64,000 nt of DNA from NCBI GenBank assembly GCA_023150895.1, contig JAKLJY010000023.1:1-64000 (forward strand), written 5' to 3'. The notes below the pieces were generated by a model that was given only the letters and a program-made list of their open reading frames with translations, made no database searches and was not told the origin of the DNA. Both the position numbers and the translations under genes were made by a program. Source of the DNA: Myxococcota bacterium. Lineage in GTDB: Bacteria > Myxococcota_A > Bradymonadia > UBA7976 > UBA1532. Below, one piece after another: positions 9,028 through 17,657 of the stretch (the first letter of the stretch is position 1; each line of letters opens with the position of its first letter).

Positions 9028-10472
9028 CCCGCCTGCGCACGCTCGCCCTCTGCCTCGCAGGCCTCGTCTTCGCGACGTGCGCGCTCGCCGCGCCGCCACT
9101 GTCCGACGCAGAGCGGCTGCGCGACGGTCTGCCGCCGGGTTTCCGTCGCCCGACGGTCGTGATCTACCCGGTGCTCGACGCGCGACCCCTCGCCGCCGCG
9201 ACGCCCGCGGCCACCAGTGCCGAAACGAGCGTATTCGACGCCTTCGTCGCCGAGCTCGCGCGCCACGAGAACCTCAACGTCGTTCGGCCGGGACAGACGC
9301 TGCAGCGCTTGCGCGCCCGCAAGGGGTTCGCCGAAGTCGAGGTCGTGGCGCGCGGAAAGGCCGACGAGGGGCAGGACGACTACAAGCAGGTCCGCCTCGA
9401 CGCAGCGGTCGACCACCTGGCCGAGGCGGCGGCGCTGTTCTCGAAGCTCGAGTACATCTACGTCGATCCGCGGACCGTCGCCCGTGCTGAGCTCGTCCGC
9501 GGACAGGCGCTCCTCGAAAAGGGCGATGGCATCGACGCGAGCATCGCCTTCGGGCGTGCGCTCGCTGCCGATCCGCGCTTGCGTCTGCGCCCGAACTATG
9601 ACCGCCCCGAATGCATCGAGGCCTTCGAGCGCGCCCGTCGTGCCGCCGTCGACACGCCCCCCGCGCCCACGGAGCTGATCCGTTGGCCGACGGACGAACC
9701 CGTGTCGCCCGACGTCTACCTCGTGCGATCTCGCCTGCTGCCTGCGGTCGCCGACCGCCCCGAGCGCCTCGAGATCTACGTCGTCGGCTCGGGCGGAGCG
9801 GTCATCCCGGACGTACAAGCGCTCGCCACGCCGGACGCTGCCAGTCGACTCGCCGGCCGCTTGTGGGCGAGCCTGCCCTTCGGCCGCGCCGTCAAGGACA
9901 AGAAGTCGGGGGGTGAGGTGCGACTCGACGCCGGGTTCGCCTGGTTCCTCTTCGCGGAGGACGGCCTCGGCACGGGCGTCTTCAACAACGTCGGGGCACA
10001 GTCGTCCTTCTTCTGGGGCTTTGCGCGAAACATCGGCCTGCAGATCGCGTTCCTCGTGGCCAACAGCGGCCGGGACAGCGAGGAAGACCTTCGCGCGGAC
10101 ATCCTGACCTATCGGGCGTTCCTCGGCCCGGGTTACGAGTCACGCGTCGGCCCATGGCGCTTCGACGCCCACCTCGGCGTCGAGGTCGCCTCCCCCGGCC
10201 GCATCACGACGACGGACAATGTGTACTGCAAACACGTCCCACCGGACGAGCGCACGATCTTCGCAGCGTTCTGTCCTCAAGACGCCATCTCGACGACCGA
10301 CCGCACCGTCCTCGTCGGGGCCGGCTTGACCGCCGGGGCCTCTCTCGACCTCGTCGACGACCTCTACCTCGCGTTGCAGGTCAACGCCGCCGAGTACTTC
10401 TACCAGCTCGACACGACCGATCTCGGGCGTCCCGTCGGGGGATCATTCTCCCTGGGCTATCGATTTCGATGA
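9024..10472 (+). CDS. Secreted protein with helical N-domain and outer-membrane barrel-like C-domain
   Basis: A 482-residue protein starting at a GTG that overlaps the previous stop. A signal peptide covers residues 1-23 (CLAGLVFATCALA). Residues ~25-215 are helical and TPR-like (VEVVARGKADEG, LVRGQALLEKGDGIDASIAFGRAL). The C-terminal ~180 residues alternate short amphipathic strands (GVFNNVGAQSSFFWGFARNI, GAGLTAGASLDLVDDLYLAL) and end with GGSFSLGYRFR, an aromatic C-terminus typical of outer-membrane beta-barrels. Function unknown. The upstream frame to 8904 is open but overlaps the lipoprotein gene. Confidence 0.8.
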   Translation: MTRLRTLALCLAGLVFATCALAAPPLSDAERLRDGLPPGFRRPTVVIYPVLDARPLAAATPAATSAETSVFDAFVAELARHENLNVVRPGQTLQRLRARKGFAEVEVVARGKADEGQDDYKQVRLDAAVDHLAEAAALFSKLEYIYVDPRTVARAELVRGQALLEKGDGIDASIAFGRALAADPRLRLRPNYDRPECIEAFERARRAAVDTPPAPTELIRWPTDEPVSPDVYLVRSRLLPAVADRPERLEIYVVGSGGAVIPDVQALATPDAASRLAGRLWASLPFGRAVKDKKSGGEVRLDAGFAWFLFAEDGLGTGVFNNVGAQSSFFWGFARNIGLQIAFLVANSGRDSEEDLRADILTYRAFLGPGYESRVGPWRFDAHLGVEVASPGRITTTDNVYCKHVPPDERTIFAAFCPQDAISTTDRTVLVGAGLTAGASLDLVDDLYLALQVNAAEYFYQLDTTDLGRPVGGSFSLGYRFR

Positions 10473-10771
10473 GGCGCACCGCGCGTTGACACGGGTCGGC
10501 GTTCGTGGAATCGTCGGTGCGAGCGCGGCGCCCCGCACGGCGAGCCCGTCGACCCCCGACGTGCCCATGCCGGTGAGGTTCCGCCCCGGTGAGTGTGCGC
10601 CCGCCGCCGACGACCGGCCCGCTCGAACGCTCCTGGCGTTGCACCCCGCAAGACGGGGGCTCATGCGTCCGGATCGCGAGTGACCAGGGTCGTCGACGCC
10701 CGCGCGTCGCACATGGCAACCGGAGCGGCCGAGCCGGACGACGACCCGTCCCTGCGACGCCCGCGCGCCGC
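10473..10771. other. Non-coding interval between convergent genes
   Basis: About 300 bases between a plus-strand barrel protein and a minus-strand hydrolase. Short open frames exist on both strands but have no ribosome-binding site or recognisable product. I see no tRNA, repeat, or convincing terminator with a T-tract. Confidence 0.4.
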
Positions 10772-11458
10772 TCAGGCGGTCGCCGCGCTCTCCTCTTCGA
10801 ACCGTCGACGCACGGGGTTGACGAGGGAAACGAGGTGCTGGCCGCCGGTCCCGACGAGCCGAACCTCGACCACCTGCCCCGCGACCAGCGGGCCGACCCC
10901 GGCGGGCGTGCCCGTGGCAAGCAAATCCCCCGGCATCAGGGTCATGTGCCGGCTGACGTAGGCGACGAGCGCGGCGGGTCCGAAGACCATGTCGCCGATG
11001 GCGCCGTCCTGCCGGCAAGCTCCGTCCACGAAACACTGGATGCGGCCGGGCGCAATGTCCGTTGACCAGCGCTCTGCGGGCAGGCGGAGGTCGGAGACCG
11101 GACAGAACGTGTCGAATCCCTTGGCCCGGGTGAAACGGCCGTCGGCCCGCTGGAGATCGCGCGCCGTCACGTCGTTGAGAACGGTGAACGCCCCGATGGC
11201 CCCCCACGCGGCGTTCTCGTCGAGATCCGTGGCACGTTGCCCGATCACGATGGCCAGTTCGGCCTCGTAGTGGACCTCGGCGCTCTGGGGTGGCAGGCGA
11301 ATCGCCTCCCCCGGTCCGATGAGCGCGCTCGGCGGCTTCAAAAAAAAGATCGGCGCGGCGGGCACGGCGTTTCCCAATTCAGCTGCGTGTTCCCGGTAGT
11401 TGCGCCCGATGCAGACGATCTTCGACGGAGGCGGCAGGCTTTGCATGGCCGGAAGCAT
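10772..11458 (-). CDS. Fumarylacetoacetate hydrolase (FAH) family protein
   Basis: A 228-residue FAH-fold enzyme, acting on 2-oxo or acylpyruvate-type substrates. Family features in order: KIVCIGRNYREHAAELG, FFLKPPSALIGPG, HYEAELAIVIG (metal-binding Glu residues), TVLNDVTARDLQ, AKGFDTFCPV, and GDLLATGTPAGVGP. The length suits the short acylpyruvase/FAHD1-like group; oxaloacetate decarboxylase is possible but substrate is not predictable. The ATG at 11458 has a GAGGG site at good spacing; another ATG is four codons in (11446). It is transcribed away from the gene at 11600. Confidence 0.9.
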   Translation of the reverse strand: MLPAMQSLPPPSKIVCIGRNYREHAAELGNAVPAAPIFFLKPPSALIGPGEAIRLPPQSAEVHYEAELAIVIGQRATDLDENAAWGAIGAFTVLNDVTARDLQRADGRFTRAKGFDTFCPVSDLRLPAERWSTDIAPGRIQCFVDGACRQDGAIGDMVFGPAALVAYVSRHMTLMPGDLLATGTPAGVGPLVAGQVVEVRLVGTGGQHLVSLVNPVRRRFEEESAATA

Positions 11459-11509
11459 CGCCGACCCTCGCCGGAGACGCAACCGGGGCTCGACGAGGGG
11501 CCGCGCGGC

Positions 11510-11538
11510 TTGACCACCCCCGGGGGGTGACCTAGACT
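11510..11538 (+). promoter_or_regulatory. Sigma70-type promoter with palindromic spacer
   Basis: TTGACC, 17 bases, then TAGACT, ending 61 bases before the ATG at 11600. The -35 element matches 5 of 6 and the -10 element 4 of 6 consensus bases. The spacer centres on CACCCCCGGGGGGTG, a near-perfect inverted repeat that could be an operator. Confidence 0.55.
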
Positions 11539-11599
11539 TTCGCGATTGAGCTGCGATACCGCAGTAGACCTCGAACCGATTGGACGTGGCGAGACGCGC

Positions 11600-12463
11600 A
11601 TGGCCGGTGAACGCAAGGAAAACTCCGTCCTCTTCAGCTTGAAGGAGCTGAAAGACATCACCGCCGACGAGCCGGAACAGCCGGTTCGCCAGAAGGCGGC
11701 GCCCGCGCCGTCATCGGCGTCGACCCGTCGGCAGTCCTTCATCGACGACAAGGATGATCTGCTCGCGGACCTTCGCTCGTCGGTCGCCGCCGACGCCGAA
11801 GCCGAGGCCGCCCGCATCGAGGCCGAGCGCCGCGCGCAGCGGGAGGCCGAAGAGCGGCGCAAGCATGAGACGGCGACCCTGCAGCGGGCCGAAATCGACG
11901 CCCGCATCGCCGCGGAGCAAGCGCGACGGCGCGCCGCCGAGGACGAGCGGATCGCCCGCGCCCGCCAGATCGACATCGACGAGCGGCGGGCCCGTGGTGA
12001 GATCATCGAAGAGCCCGTCGCGGCGCCGGAGCCGGTCGTCCACGTCACGCACGCGCCGGCCCCCGTTGTCCCGCAGGTGCTCGCGCCCGTGCAGCCGCAG
12101 GGCCGCAGCACGGCCTTCTACCTCACGGTCGTCGGCCTGCCGGTCGTCTGCATCACGGCGATCGCCATCGCGGTCATCGTCACGCAGAAGGAGACCACGC
12201 TTCAGCCCGTCTCGAACGAGCCGGTGGTCGTCAACGTCCAGCAGCCGGCGGCGGTCATCACGGCCTCGCCGACCGCGCCGGCCATCGCCTCGGCGGCGGC
12301 GACGGAGCCGCCGGCCCCCGCGAGCGAGGTCGTTGCCGAGAGCGGCAAGCCCAAGCCCCGTCCGCGCCCGAAGCCGGGCGGCGGTGAGAAGCCCGCCGCC
12401 GGGGGCGACAAGCCCGCGAAACCGGCGGGCGGTGGCATCAAGATCGACCTCAACAGCGACTGA
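11600..12463 (+). CDS. Single-pass membrane protein with charged coiled coil and Lys/Pro tail
   Basis: A 287-residue protein beginning MAGERKENSVLFSLKELK; similar ENSVLFSL openings occur, as I recall, in myxobacterial hypothetical proteins. A Glu/Arg/Ala-rich coiled coil follows at about 60-140. One transmembrane helix (YLTVVGLPVVCITAIAIAVIV) lies near 185-205, then Pro/Ala/Val-rich sequence and a Lys/Pro/Gly tail (KPKPRPRPKPGGG). The topology is probably cytoplasmic coiled coil with an exported tail. The ATG at 11600 is preferred over an upstream TTG because of the conserved opening and a GGCGAGA site. A strong terminator follows 28 bases after the stop. Confidence 0.75.
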   Translation: MAGERKENSVLFSLKELKDITADEPEQPVRQKAAPAPSSASTRRQSFIDDKDDLLADLRSSVAADAEAEAARIEAERRAQREAEERRKHETATLQRAEIDARIAAEQARRRAAEDERIARARQIDIDERRARGEIIEEPVAAPEPVVHVTHAPAPVVPQVLAPVQPQGRSTAFYLTVVGLPVVCITAIAIAVIVTQKETTLQPVSNEPVVVNVQQPAAVITASPTAPAIASAAATEPPAPASEVVAESGKPKPRPRPKPGGGEKPAAGGDKPAKPAGGGIKIDLNSD

Positions 12464-12491
12464 GTCGTCACCCGAGGTCCAGATGCGGCAC

Positions 12492-12527
12492 GGGCCGGAC
12501 GCTTCGCAGCGCCGGCCCTTTTCTTTC
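12492..12527 (+). terminator. Rho-independent terminator
   Basis: A 7-bp GGGCCGG/CCGGCCC stem, extended by a bulged CGC/GCG inner stem with a 6-base loop, is followed by TTTTCTTT. It lies 28 bases after the stop at 12463 and ends that transcript before the convergent gene. Confidence 0.85.
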
Positions 12528-12552
12528 GCTCACACGGCGGTGCGTCGTGCGC

Positions 12553-14412
12553 TCAGAGGCAGAGCGCGAAGCCCCAGCCGTTGTTGACGCACATCGTGCC
12601 TTCCGGGCAGCTCGGGCTCCCCACGTTGCAGGTCGGAATGCAGACCGAGCCGGAGCCCGGGTCGCCACAGAACGACTCCTCGGCGCAGTCGTCCTGCGAG
12701 ACGCAGGGGCCACCGGGCGCCACATTGCCTGCCGGCTCGCACTGGCCCTCGTCGGCGAAGAGCGACAGGGGTCGGCAGACCTGGCCGGCGCCGCACCCCG
12801 AGGCCCCGCCGGTGCCGAGGGTGCAGTCGACCTCGAGGCACATGCCGAGCACCCGCGTCTCGTCGAAGTCCGGGGTGTTCGGATCATCCGGGTTGCTGAA
12901 GTCGACGCAGGTTCGCCCGGCCGAGCAACGAGGCGACTGGGGGTTGCAGAGGCCGGCGCACTCCCCGGTGCTGGCGAAGTCGAGCGCCGGATCGAGCGGA
13001 TCGTCCGGATCGCCGAAGCAGAAGAAGCCGGGCGCGCACTGCACGGCGCGGCTGTTGGCGTCACGACCTTCGGCCTGGGCGTTGCACGGCTGTCCCTCGC
13101 TGGCCTGCCCGGCCTCGAGGCACATGCCGGGCTCGCTGCCGCCGGCGGGGTCACCCACCGCCAGGGGGAAACACGTGCCCTCCCATTGATTCTGGGACCC
13201 CGTCGCGCACGTCCCGAGCACCTCGCCGTTGGGCTGCTCCGGGTTGCCGCAGAAGCGGAACCAGCAAACGTTGATGTCCGGGTAACAGACCTCGTTGAAA
13301 GGGCAGTCCTCATCGACGCCACACCCGAACAGACAGAGGCTCTGGGCGGGGCCGTTCTCGAAGCAGAGTTGGGACGCACCGCAGGTGGCCGGGTCCTCGA
13401 AACAGTCCGTTCCCTGGACGGGCACGCAGCTGCCCTCGAAGCATTGGTGCGTGTCGACCGGGCAGTGGTAGTCCGTGGCGCAGCTGCCGTTCAGTCGAAC
13501 GCAGTGGCCGCCCTCGCACGACTCGCCGGCGGCGCATGCGTACGGGCAGCCGACGTCGCAGAGGCCCGTCTCGGCGTTGCAGACCTCGCCCGCGCCGCAG
13601 CCGCCGACCCGGCAGTCGGGCTGGCAGATGTCCCCCGAGGCGTCTCCGGGATCGACGCACATCCAGCCGTCGCGGCAGTCCCCCGCGCCGTTGCAGACGG
13701 CGAAGCAGATGTTCGTCTGCCCCGACGCGAGGCAACGCTGCCCGTCGCCGCAGTCGTTGTCGCTGCGGCAGTTGAAGAGGCAGAAGCCCCCAGGGACGCG
13801 CCCGTCGGTGGCTTCTTCGGAGACGCACTCGTCACCGGGGGGGCAGTCCTCGGCCGTCTCACACGGCCCCGTGTGGACCCCACCACCACCGATGGGAAGG
13901 CAACGCCCCGTGGCCGGATCACAGGCCGCGCCCTCGGGACAGCGAACGTCGGCGCACGGATCACCGGGCCCGCCCCCATCCCCACCCGTCGACCCGCCGG
14001 CGCCACCGCCGGCTCCACCGTCGCCGCCCGGCAATGCACCGCCGGTATCGCCGCCGACCGGCTCGCCGCCGCTGCCGCCGGGCACGGGGCTGCCGCCCCC
14101 GCCGCCGAGATCCGGCAGGGTGATGCTCGGGCCCATGTCCTGAGCGCCACCGCCGACGGGATTGCCGCACGCGAGCGCGCGGGCGACCTGGCTGGCCGCC
14201 GCACCGAACTGGCACAGGTTGTTGCCGTTGCAGACCCCCTGAAGAGCTGCCCCGGCGTTGTTGGTCATCGGCTGCCCTGCCGCATTCAGCGGCTCGCAAC
14301 ACGTACCGACGAGGTCACCGAGCTGACAGTTTGGATCGCTCTCCTCGGCGGCGCACCCCACGGCCGACGCCGCGAGGGCGACCCCCGCGATCACGCGCAT
14401 GACTCGAAGCAT
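12553..14412 (-). CDS. Large Cys-rich secreted lipoprotein (paralogue of the upstream gene)
   Basis: A 619-residue exported protein. The leader MLRVMRVIAGVALAASAVGC ends in a lipobox-like AVGC. Residues ~85-160 are a Gly-rich linker (GGDGGAGGGAGGSTGGDGG), then about 450 residues of closely spaced disulfide-type modules such as CPEGAACDPATGRC, CRSDNDCGDGQRC and CRVGGCGAGEVC. This architecture is common in secreted myxobacterial proteins; no catalytic domain is visible, so a surface or binding role is only a guess. A GGAGG ribosome-binding site supports the ATG at 14412. It follows a similar gene on the same strand but a terminator separates them, so it probably has its own promoter. Confidence 0.8.
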   Translation of the reverse strand: MLRVMRVIAGVALAASAVGCAAEESDPNCQLGDLVGTCCEPLNAAGQPMTNNAGAALQGVCNGNNLCQFGAAASQVARALACGNPVGGGAQDMGPSITLPDLGGGGGSPVPGGSGGEPVGGDTGGALPGGDGGAGGGAGGSTGGDGGGPGDPCADVRCPEGAACDPATGRCLPIGGGGVHTGPCETAEDCPPGDECVSEEATDGRVPGGFCLFNCRSDNDCGDGQRCLASGQTNICFAVCNGAGDCRDGWMCVDPGDASGDICQPDCRVGGCGAGEVCNAETGLCDVGCPYACAAGESCEGGHCVRLNGSCATDYHCPVDTHQCFEGSCVPVQGTDCFEDPATCGASQLCFENGPAQSLCLFGCGVDEDCPFNEVCYPDINVCWFRFCGNPEQPNGEVLGTCATGSQNQWEGTCFPLAVGDPAGGSEPGMCLEAGQASEGQPCNAQAEGRDANSRAVQCAPGFFCFGDPDDPLDPALDFASTGECAGLCNPQSPRCSAGRTCVDFSNPDDPNTPDFDETRVLGMCLEVDCTLGTGGASGCGAGQVCRPLSLFADEGQCEPAGNVAPGGPCVSQDDCAEESFCGDPGSGSVCIPTCNVGSPSCPEGTMCVNNGWGFALCL

Positions 14413-14436
14413 GGGTCCTCCGGATTTCGGGGTTGA

Positions 14437-14475
14437 GAAATGAAAATGGCGGCGCCCTGCATGAGGGTCGCCGCC
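14437..14475 (-). terminator. Rho-independent terminator
   Basis: On the minus strand, GGCGGCG pairs with CGCCGCC (14448-14454 with 14469-14475), extended by CCCT/AGGG across a one-base bulge and closed by a 5-base loop. It is followed by ATTTTCATTTC. It lies about 60 bases after the stop of the gene ending at 14535 and separates the two Cys-rich genes. Confidence 0.8.
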
Positions 14476-14534
14476 TTCAATCGATTCACGTCGTCCGGAA
14501 CGGCCCGCGGCGCGCGGACCGGCGGGCGTTCACG

Positions 14535-16088
14535 TCACATCGGGACGCAGAGGCCGAGCTGCGTGCTGTCCCGCTCGCCGCCGAGGGTGCCGAGGAACGT
14601 GCCGGTCATGCAGGTGAAGCCCGCGGGGCAGGTGTGCTCGCTCTCGGGGGCGTTGTCGCAGATGGGCAGACAGACCGGGGGGGCGTTCTGCTCGAGGGCG
14701 ACGCAGTGATGGCCGGGGCCGCAGTCCGTGGCGCCCGTCTCCTCGTCCTGGGTGCAATCCTCGGCGGTGTTGACGACCGTCTCCGAGATGGCGTCCTGGC
14801 ACAGACCGAGGATGCGCTCCTGGCCGCCGTTCAGGCCGTAGTAGAAGAGCGGCTCGCACTTCTTGCCATCGCCGCACTGATCGGCCGCGCCGAAGGGATC
14901 GCACTCGCCGAAGCAGAGGCCGAGACCCTCGAGCTGGAAGAAGCCGAAGAGGCAGCCCGAGGGGCCACCGCAGGCGGACTGGTCGCCGGCGTCGCAGAGG
15001 CCGTTGCAGATCGGATCACGGCCGCCGTAGACGTCGGTGCAGAGGTTGCCGGCGGTGCAGTCGCCGAAGTAGGTCGCGTCGTCGGGCGTGCAGCCCTCGC
15101 CGTGCAGCTTGGTGCCGTTCTCGCCGTCGAAGCAGGCATTGAGAAGAACGACCTTGCCATCGACCTCGGCGCTCTCGACCACCGTGCAGAACTGGTTCTC
15201 TTCGCAGCCCGTCTGCGCGCCGAGGCTGCAGCCGGCATAGCAGATGTCGAAGTCGGCGCCGCCGAGCTTGAAGCCGAAATCGGCACAGACCTCGCCCTCG
15301 CCGCAGGTGTTGTCGCCATCGCCGCACATCAAGCCGCCGCAGGGGGCGCGGCAGACGCCGGCCACGCATGCGAGGCCCTCCATGCAGTTGACCTCGGGCA
15401 GCGTCGGATCGCCTTCGCCGTTGAGGCAGGGCGCACCGACGTCCTGCGTGCCGGCCGTGAGGCACAGGGACGCGGGCGCGAGGTTCGCGAAGCAGGAGGC
15501 CGGGCCGCCGCAGGTCTCGGCGGCGTTGCAGGGCGAGCAGTTGTCGGTGGGAATACAGATGCCGCCGCAAGACTCGGCGTCGTCCGCACACTCCTCGACC
15601 TCGAGGCAGTTCTCCGTCGGCTCGCAGCCGGTCGGTTCGCCGCGGGCGTCGCACGTCGCGTGGCAGAGCGGGCCCTTGCCGAGGCCGATGTCGGCGCAGA
15701 TGGCGTCGCGAACGCACTGGTCGTCGTTGGGATCGCAGACGTCGCCGATGGGGATGGTGCCGCCGGGGGGCTCCTCGCCGCCCGCGCCGCCACCACCGCT
15801 GCCGCCCGGAGGCGGCTCGTCGCCGCCCTGGACTGCGCCGCCCGTCGAGCCGCCGTCGCCGTTGCCCCCCGGGGGCGGCTCATCGCCGCCGGGCACCGGG
15901 GTGCCACCGATGACGTTGCCGCCCTCGCCGTTGCCGCCGGGCAAGGGGTTGCCGCCACCGCCGTTGCCGCCGGGGCCGGCGTCCGCCTCGGCGCCGCCAC
16001 CGCCGTCCTCTTCGGCCTGGCACGCCGACGTGCCGAGCGCGGCCATGGCGGCCAGCATCAACAAAAGGCTCTTGGAACGCTCCACCAT
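14535..16088 (-). CDS. Cys-rich secreted lipoprotein
   Basis: A 517-residue exported protein. The leader ends GTSAC (Cys23), a plausible lipobox. A Gly/Pro-rich linker with GGDEPPPGG-type repeats spans about 28-110. The rest is a chain of Cys-rich modules (CDPNDDQCVRDAIC, CNAAETCGGPASC, CGDGDNTCGEGEVC). Same architecture as its downstream neighbour, so the two are likely duplicates that diverged. A GGAGG site precedes the ATG, and a good promoter lies 88 bases further upstream. No enzymatic motif was seen. Confidence 0.8.
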   Translation of the reverse strand: MVERSKSLLLMLAAMAALGTSACQAEEDGGGGAEADAGPGGNGGGGNPLPGGNGEGGNVIGGTPVPGGDEPPPGGNGDGGSTGGAVQGGDEPPPGGSGGGGAGGEEPPGGTIPIGDVCDPNDDQCVRDAICADIGLGKGPLCHATCDARGEPTGCEPTENCLEVEECADDAESCGGICIPTDNCSPCNAAETCGGPASCFANLAPASLCLTAGTQDVGAPCLNGEGDPTLPEVNCMEGLACVAGVCRAPCGGLMCGDGDNTCGEGEVCADFGFKLGGADFDICYAGCSLGAQTGCEENQFCTVVESAEVDGKVVLLNACFDGENGTKLHGEGCTPDDATYFGDCTAGNLCTDVYGGRDPICNGLCDAGDQSACGGPSGCLFGFFQLEGLGLCFGECDPFGAADQCGDGKKCEPLFYYGLNGGQERILGLCQDAISETVVNTAEDCTQDEETGATDCGPGHHCVALEQNAPPVCLPICDNAPESEHTCPAGFTCMTGTFLGTLGGERDSTQLGLCVPM

Positions 16089-16466
16089 CGAATTCCTCCG
16101 AACGGCACCACTCCCCGCGGGCCGCGCTGTGTCGACCTGCCCGGTGAACTCCGGACGGCCGAAAAAACTCGGGGCAACCTAGTGGTGACCCCCATGGATG
16201 TCAATCTGTTTACCGTTGCGTGACCGCCTGCGACACGGCACCCGGCGGACCGCGGGCTGCGGGGGTCGGTTGACGGGTCGACGTCCTTTGGTGTACGCGC
16301 TCTGCGCCGCGGAATGTGCGACCCGGCTGCGCGGTTGAGGCCAAAGACGCCCCATTCGCACCGCCGGCCGCCCTGCCGCGACGTCCTCAGCCTACCCGCA
16401 GGCCCCGAATCCGATTCGAGGGCAGTTTTTTTCACCGCCGACCGTTCACCCCGCCGGAGTGTGACC
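16089..16466. other. Divergent intergenic region
   Basis: A 378-base region between the Cys-rich lipoprotein (leftwards) and asd (rightwards). It holds a strong minus-strand promoter (16176-16204). On the plus strand there is only a weak TTGACG / TGTACG pair near 16270-16297, about 165 bases before asd. Nothing else recognisable is present. Confidence 0.5.
16176..16204 (-). promoter_or_regulatory. Sigma70-type promoter for Cys-rich lipoprotein
   Basis: Reading leftwards, a perfect TTGACA (16204-16199), a 17-base spacer, then TAGGTT (16181-16176). The expected start near 16169 gives an ~80-base leader before the ATG at 16088. Confidence 0.6.
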
Positions 16467-17489
16467 ATGGCCAGAAAACTGACAGTCGCCGTCGTCGGGG
16501 CCACGGGTGCCGTCGGCGCCGAGATGCTCTCCGTCCTGGCGGACCGCCGCTTCCCCGTGGACCGGCTCATCCCGCTCGCGTCCCATCGCTCCGCGGGGAC
16601 CGAGGTCTCTTACGACGGCGACACGCACGTGGTCGCGGAACTCGGAGAGCGCAGCTTCGAGGGGGTCGACCTCGCGCTGTTCTCGGCCGGCGCCGCGACG
16701 AGCGACCGGTACGCGCCGCTCGCCGTCGCTGCCGGGGCGGTGGTCGTGGACAACACCAGCTTCTTCCGGATGCGGCCCGACGTCCCCCTCGTCGTCCCCG
16801 AGGTCAACCCGGACGCCCTCGACGCCCACCGCGGAATCATCGCCAATCCAAACTGCTCGACGATCCAGTGCGTCGTCGCGCTCGCCCCCCTGCACGCGCT
16901 CGCCGGGCTGCGTCGGGTCGTCTACAGCACCTACCAATCGGCTTCCGGTGCAGGGCACCGCGCGATGGAAGAACTGAAGGACCAGGCCGTCGCGCTGCTC
17001 AACTTTCGGGATCCGCCCGTCGAGAAGTTCCCGCGGCGGCTCGCGTTCGACTGCCTGCCGCACATCGACAAGTTCCTGGACGACGGCCACACCAAAGAAG
17101 AGCGCAAGATGGTCGAGGAGTCCCGCAAGATCATGGGGCTGCCCGCGCTGCGCGTTTCGGTGACCTGTGTGCGGGTGCCCGTTTTCGTCGGGCACGCGGT
17201 CGCCATTCACGCCGAGTTCGACCGGCCGGTGTCGGTGGCGGCCGCCCGCGCCGCGCTTGCCGCCGCGCCGGGCATCGTCCTCCACGACGACCCGTCCGCC
17301 TACCCGACGGCCGTCGACGCGGCCGGACAGGATCCCGTCCATGTCGGGCGACTCCGTGCAGACGACGGGCTCGACAACGGTCTCGCGATGTGGGTCGTCG
17401 CCGACAACCTGCGCAAGGGGGCGGCCACGAACGCCGTCCAGATCGCCGAGGCCCTCATCGCGCGTGACCGGTTGCGTGTTCCCCGCTGA
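16467..17489 (+). CDS. asd: Aspartate-semialdehyde dehydrogenase
   Basis: A 340-residue enzyme that reduces aspartyl phosphate to aspartate semialdehyde with NADPH, the branch point to lysine/diaminopimelate, threonine and methionine. It shows the N-terminal Rossmann motif VVGATGAVG, catalytic Cys130 in NPNCSTIQ, the YSTYQSASGAG substrate loop, and the conserved basic/His segment VRVPVFVGHA. The ATG at 16467 gives the canonical N-terminus with a GGAG site upstream; in-frame sequence further upstream lacks family similarity. Monocistronic in this context. Confidence 0.96.
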   Translation: MARKLTVAVVGATGAVGAEMLSVLADRRFPVDRLIPLASHRSAGTEVSYDGDTHVVAELGERSFEGVDLALFSAGAATSDRYAPLAVAAGAVVVDNTSFFRMRPDVPLVVPEVNPDALDAHRGIIANPNCSTIQCVVALAPLHALAGLRRVVYSTYQSASGAGHRAMEELKDQAVALLNFRDPPVEKFPRRLAFDCLPHIDKFLDDGHTKEERKMVEESRKIMGLPALRVSVTCVRVPVFVGHAVAIHAEFDRPVSVAAARAALAAAPGIVLHDDPSAYPTAVDAAGQDPVHVGRLRADDGLDNGLAMWVVADNLRKGAATNAVQIAEALIARDRLRVPR

Positions 17490-17657
17490 CAAAATGTCCC
17501 AGACGACACCGGCGACCTGCCAGCTTGGCACCCGTTCGGCAGCCCCGCCCCCTCGAAGGGCCGCACCGCAGGCCTCGCAGTGCCCCGCTCGGGCATGGTA
17601 CGAATCTTGTTTACCGACGTTCGCCGAACGGCCCGTTTCGATGATCGAGTCCACCCG

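Noticed and set aside
14433-16223. 596-codon plus-strand opening
   Set aside because: Antisense to the Cys-rich lipoprotein; its Ala/Val-rich translation is the usual shadow of Gly/Cys-rich GC-rich coding.
16270-16297. TTGACG / TGTACG as the asd promoter
   Set aside because: The -10 element is poor and the leader would be ~165 bases with nothing to explain it.
17525-17541. TTGGCACCCGTTCGGCA as a sigma54 promoter before the gene at 17658
   Set aside because: GG-N10-GC spacing fits, but the -12 box (TCGGC) departs too far from TTGC.
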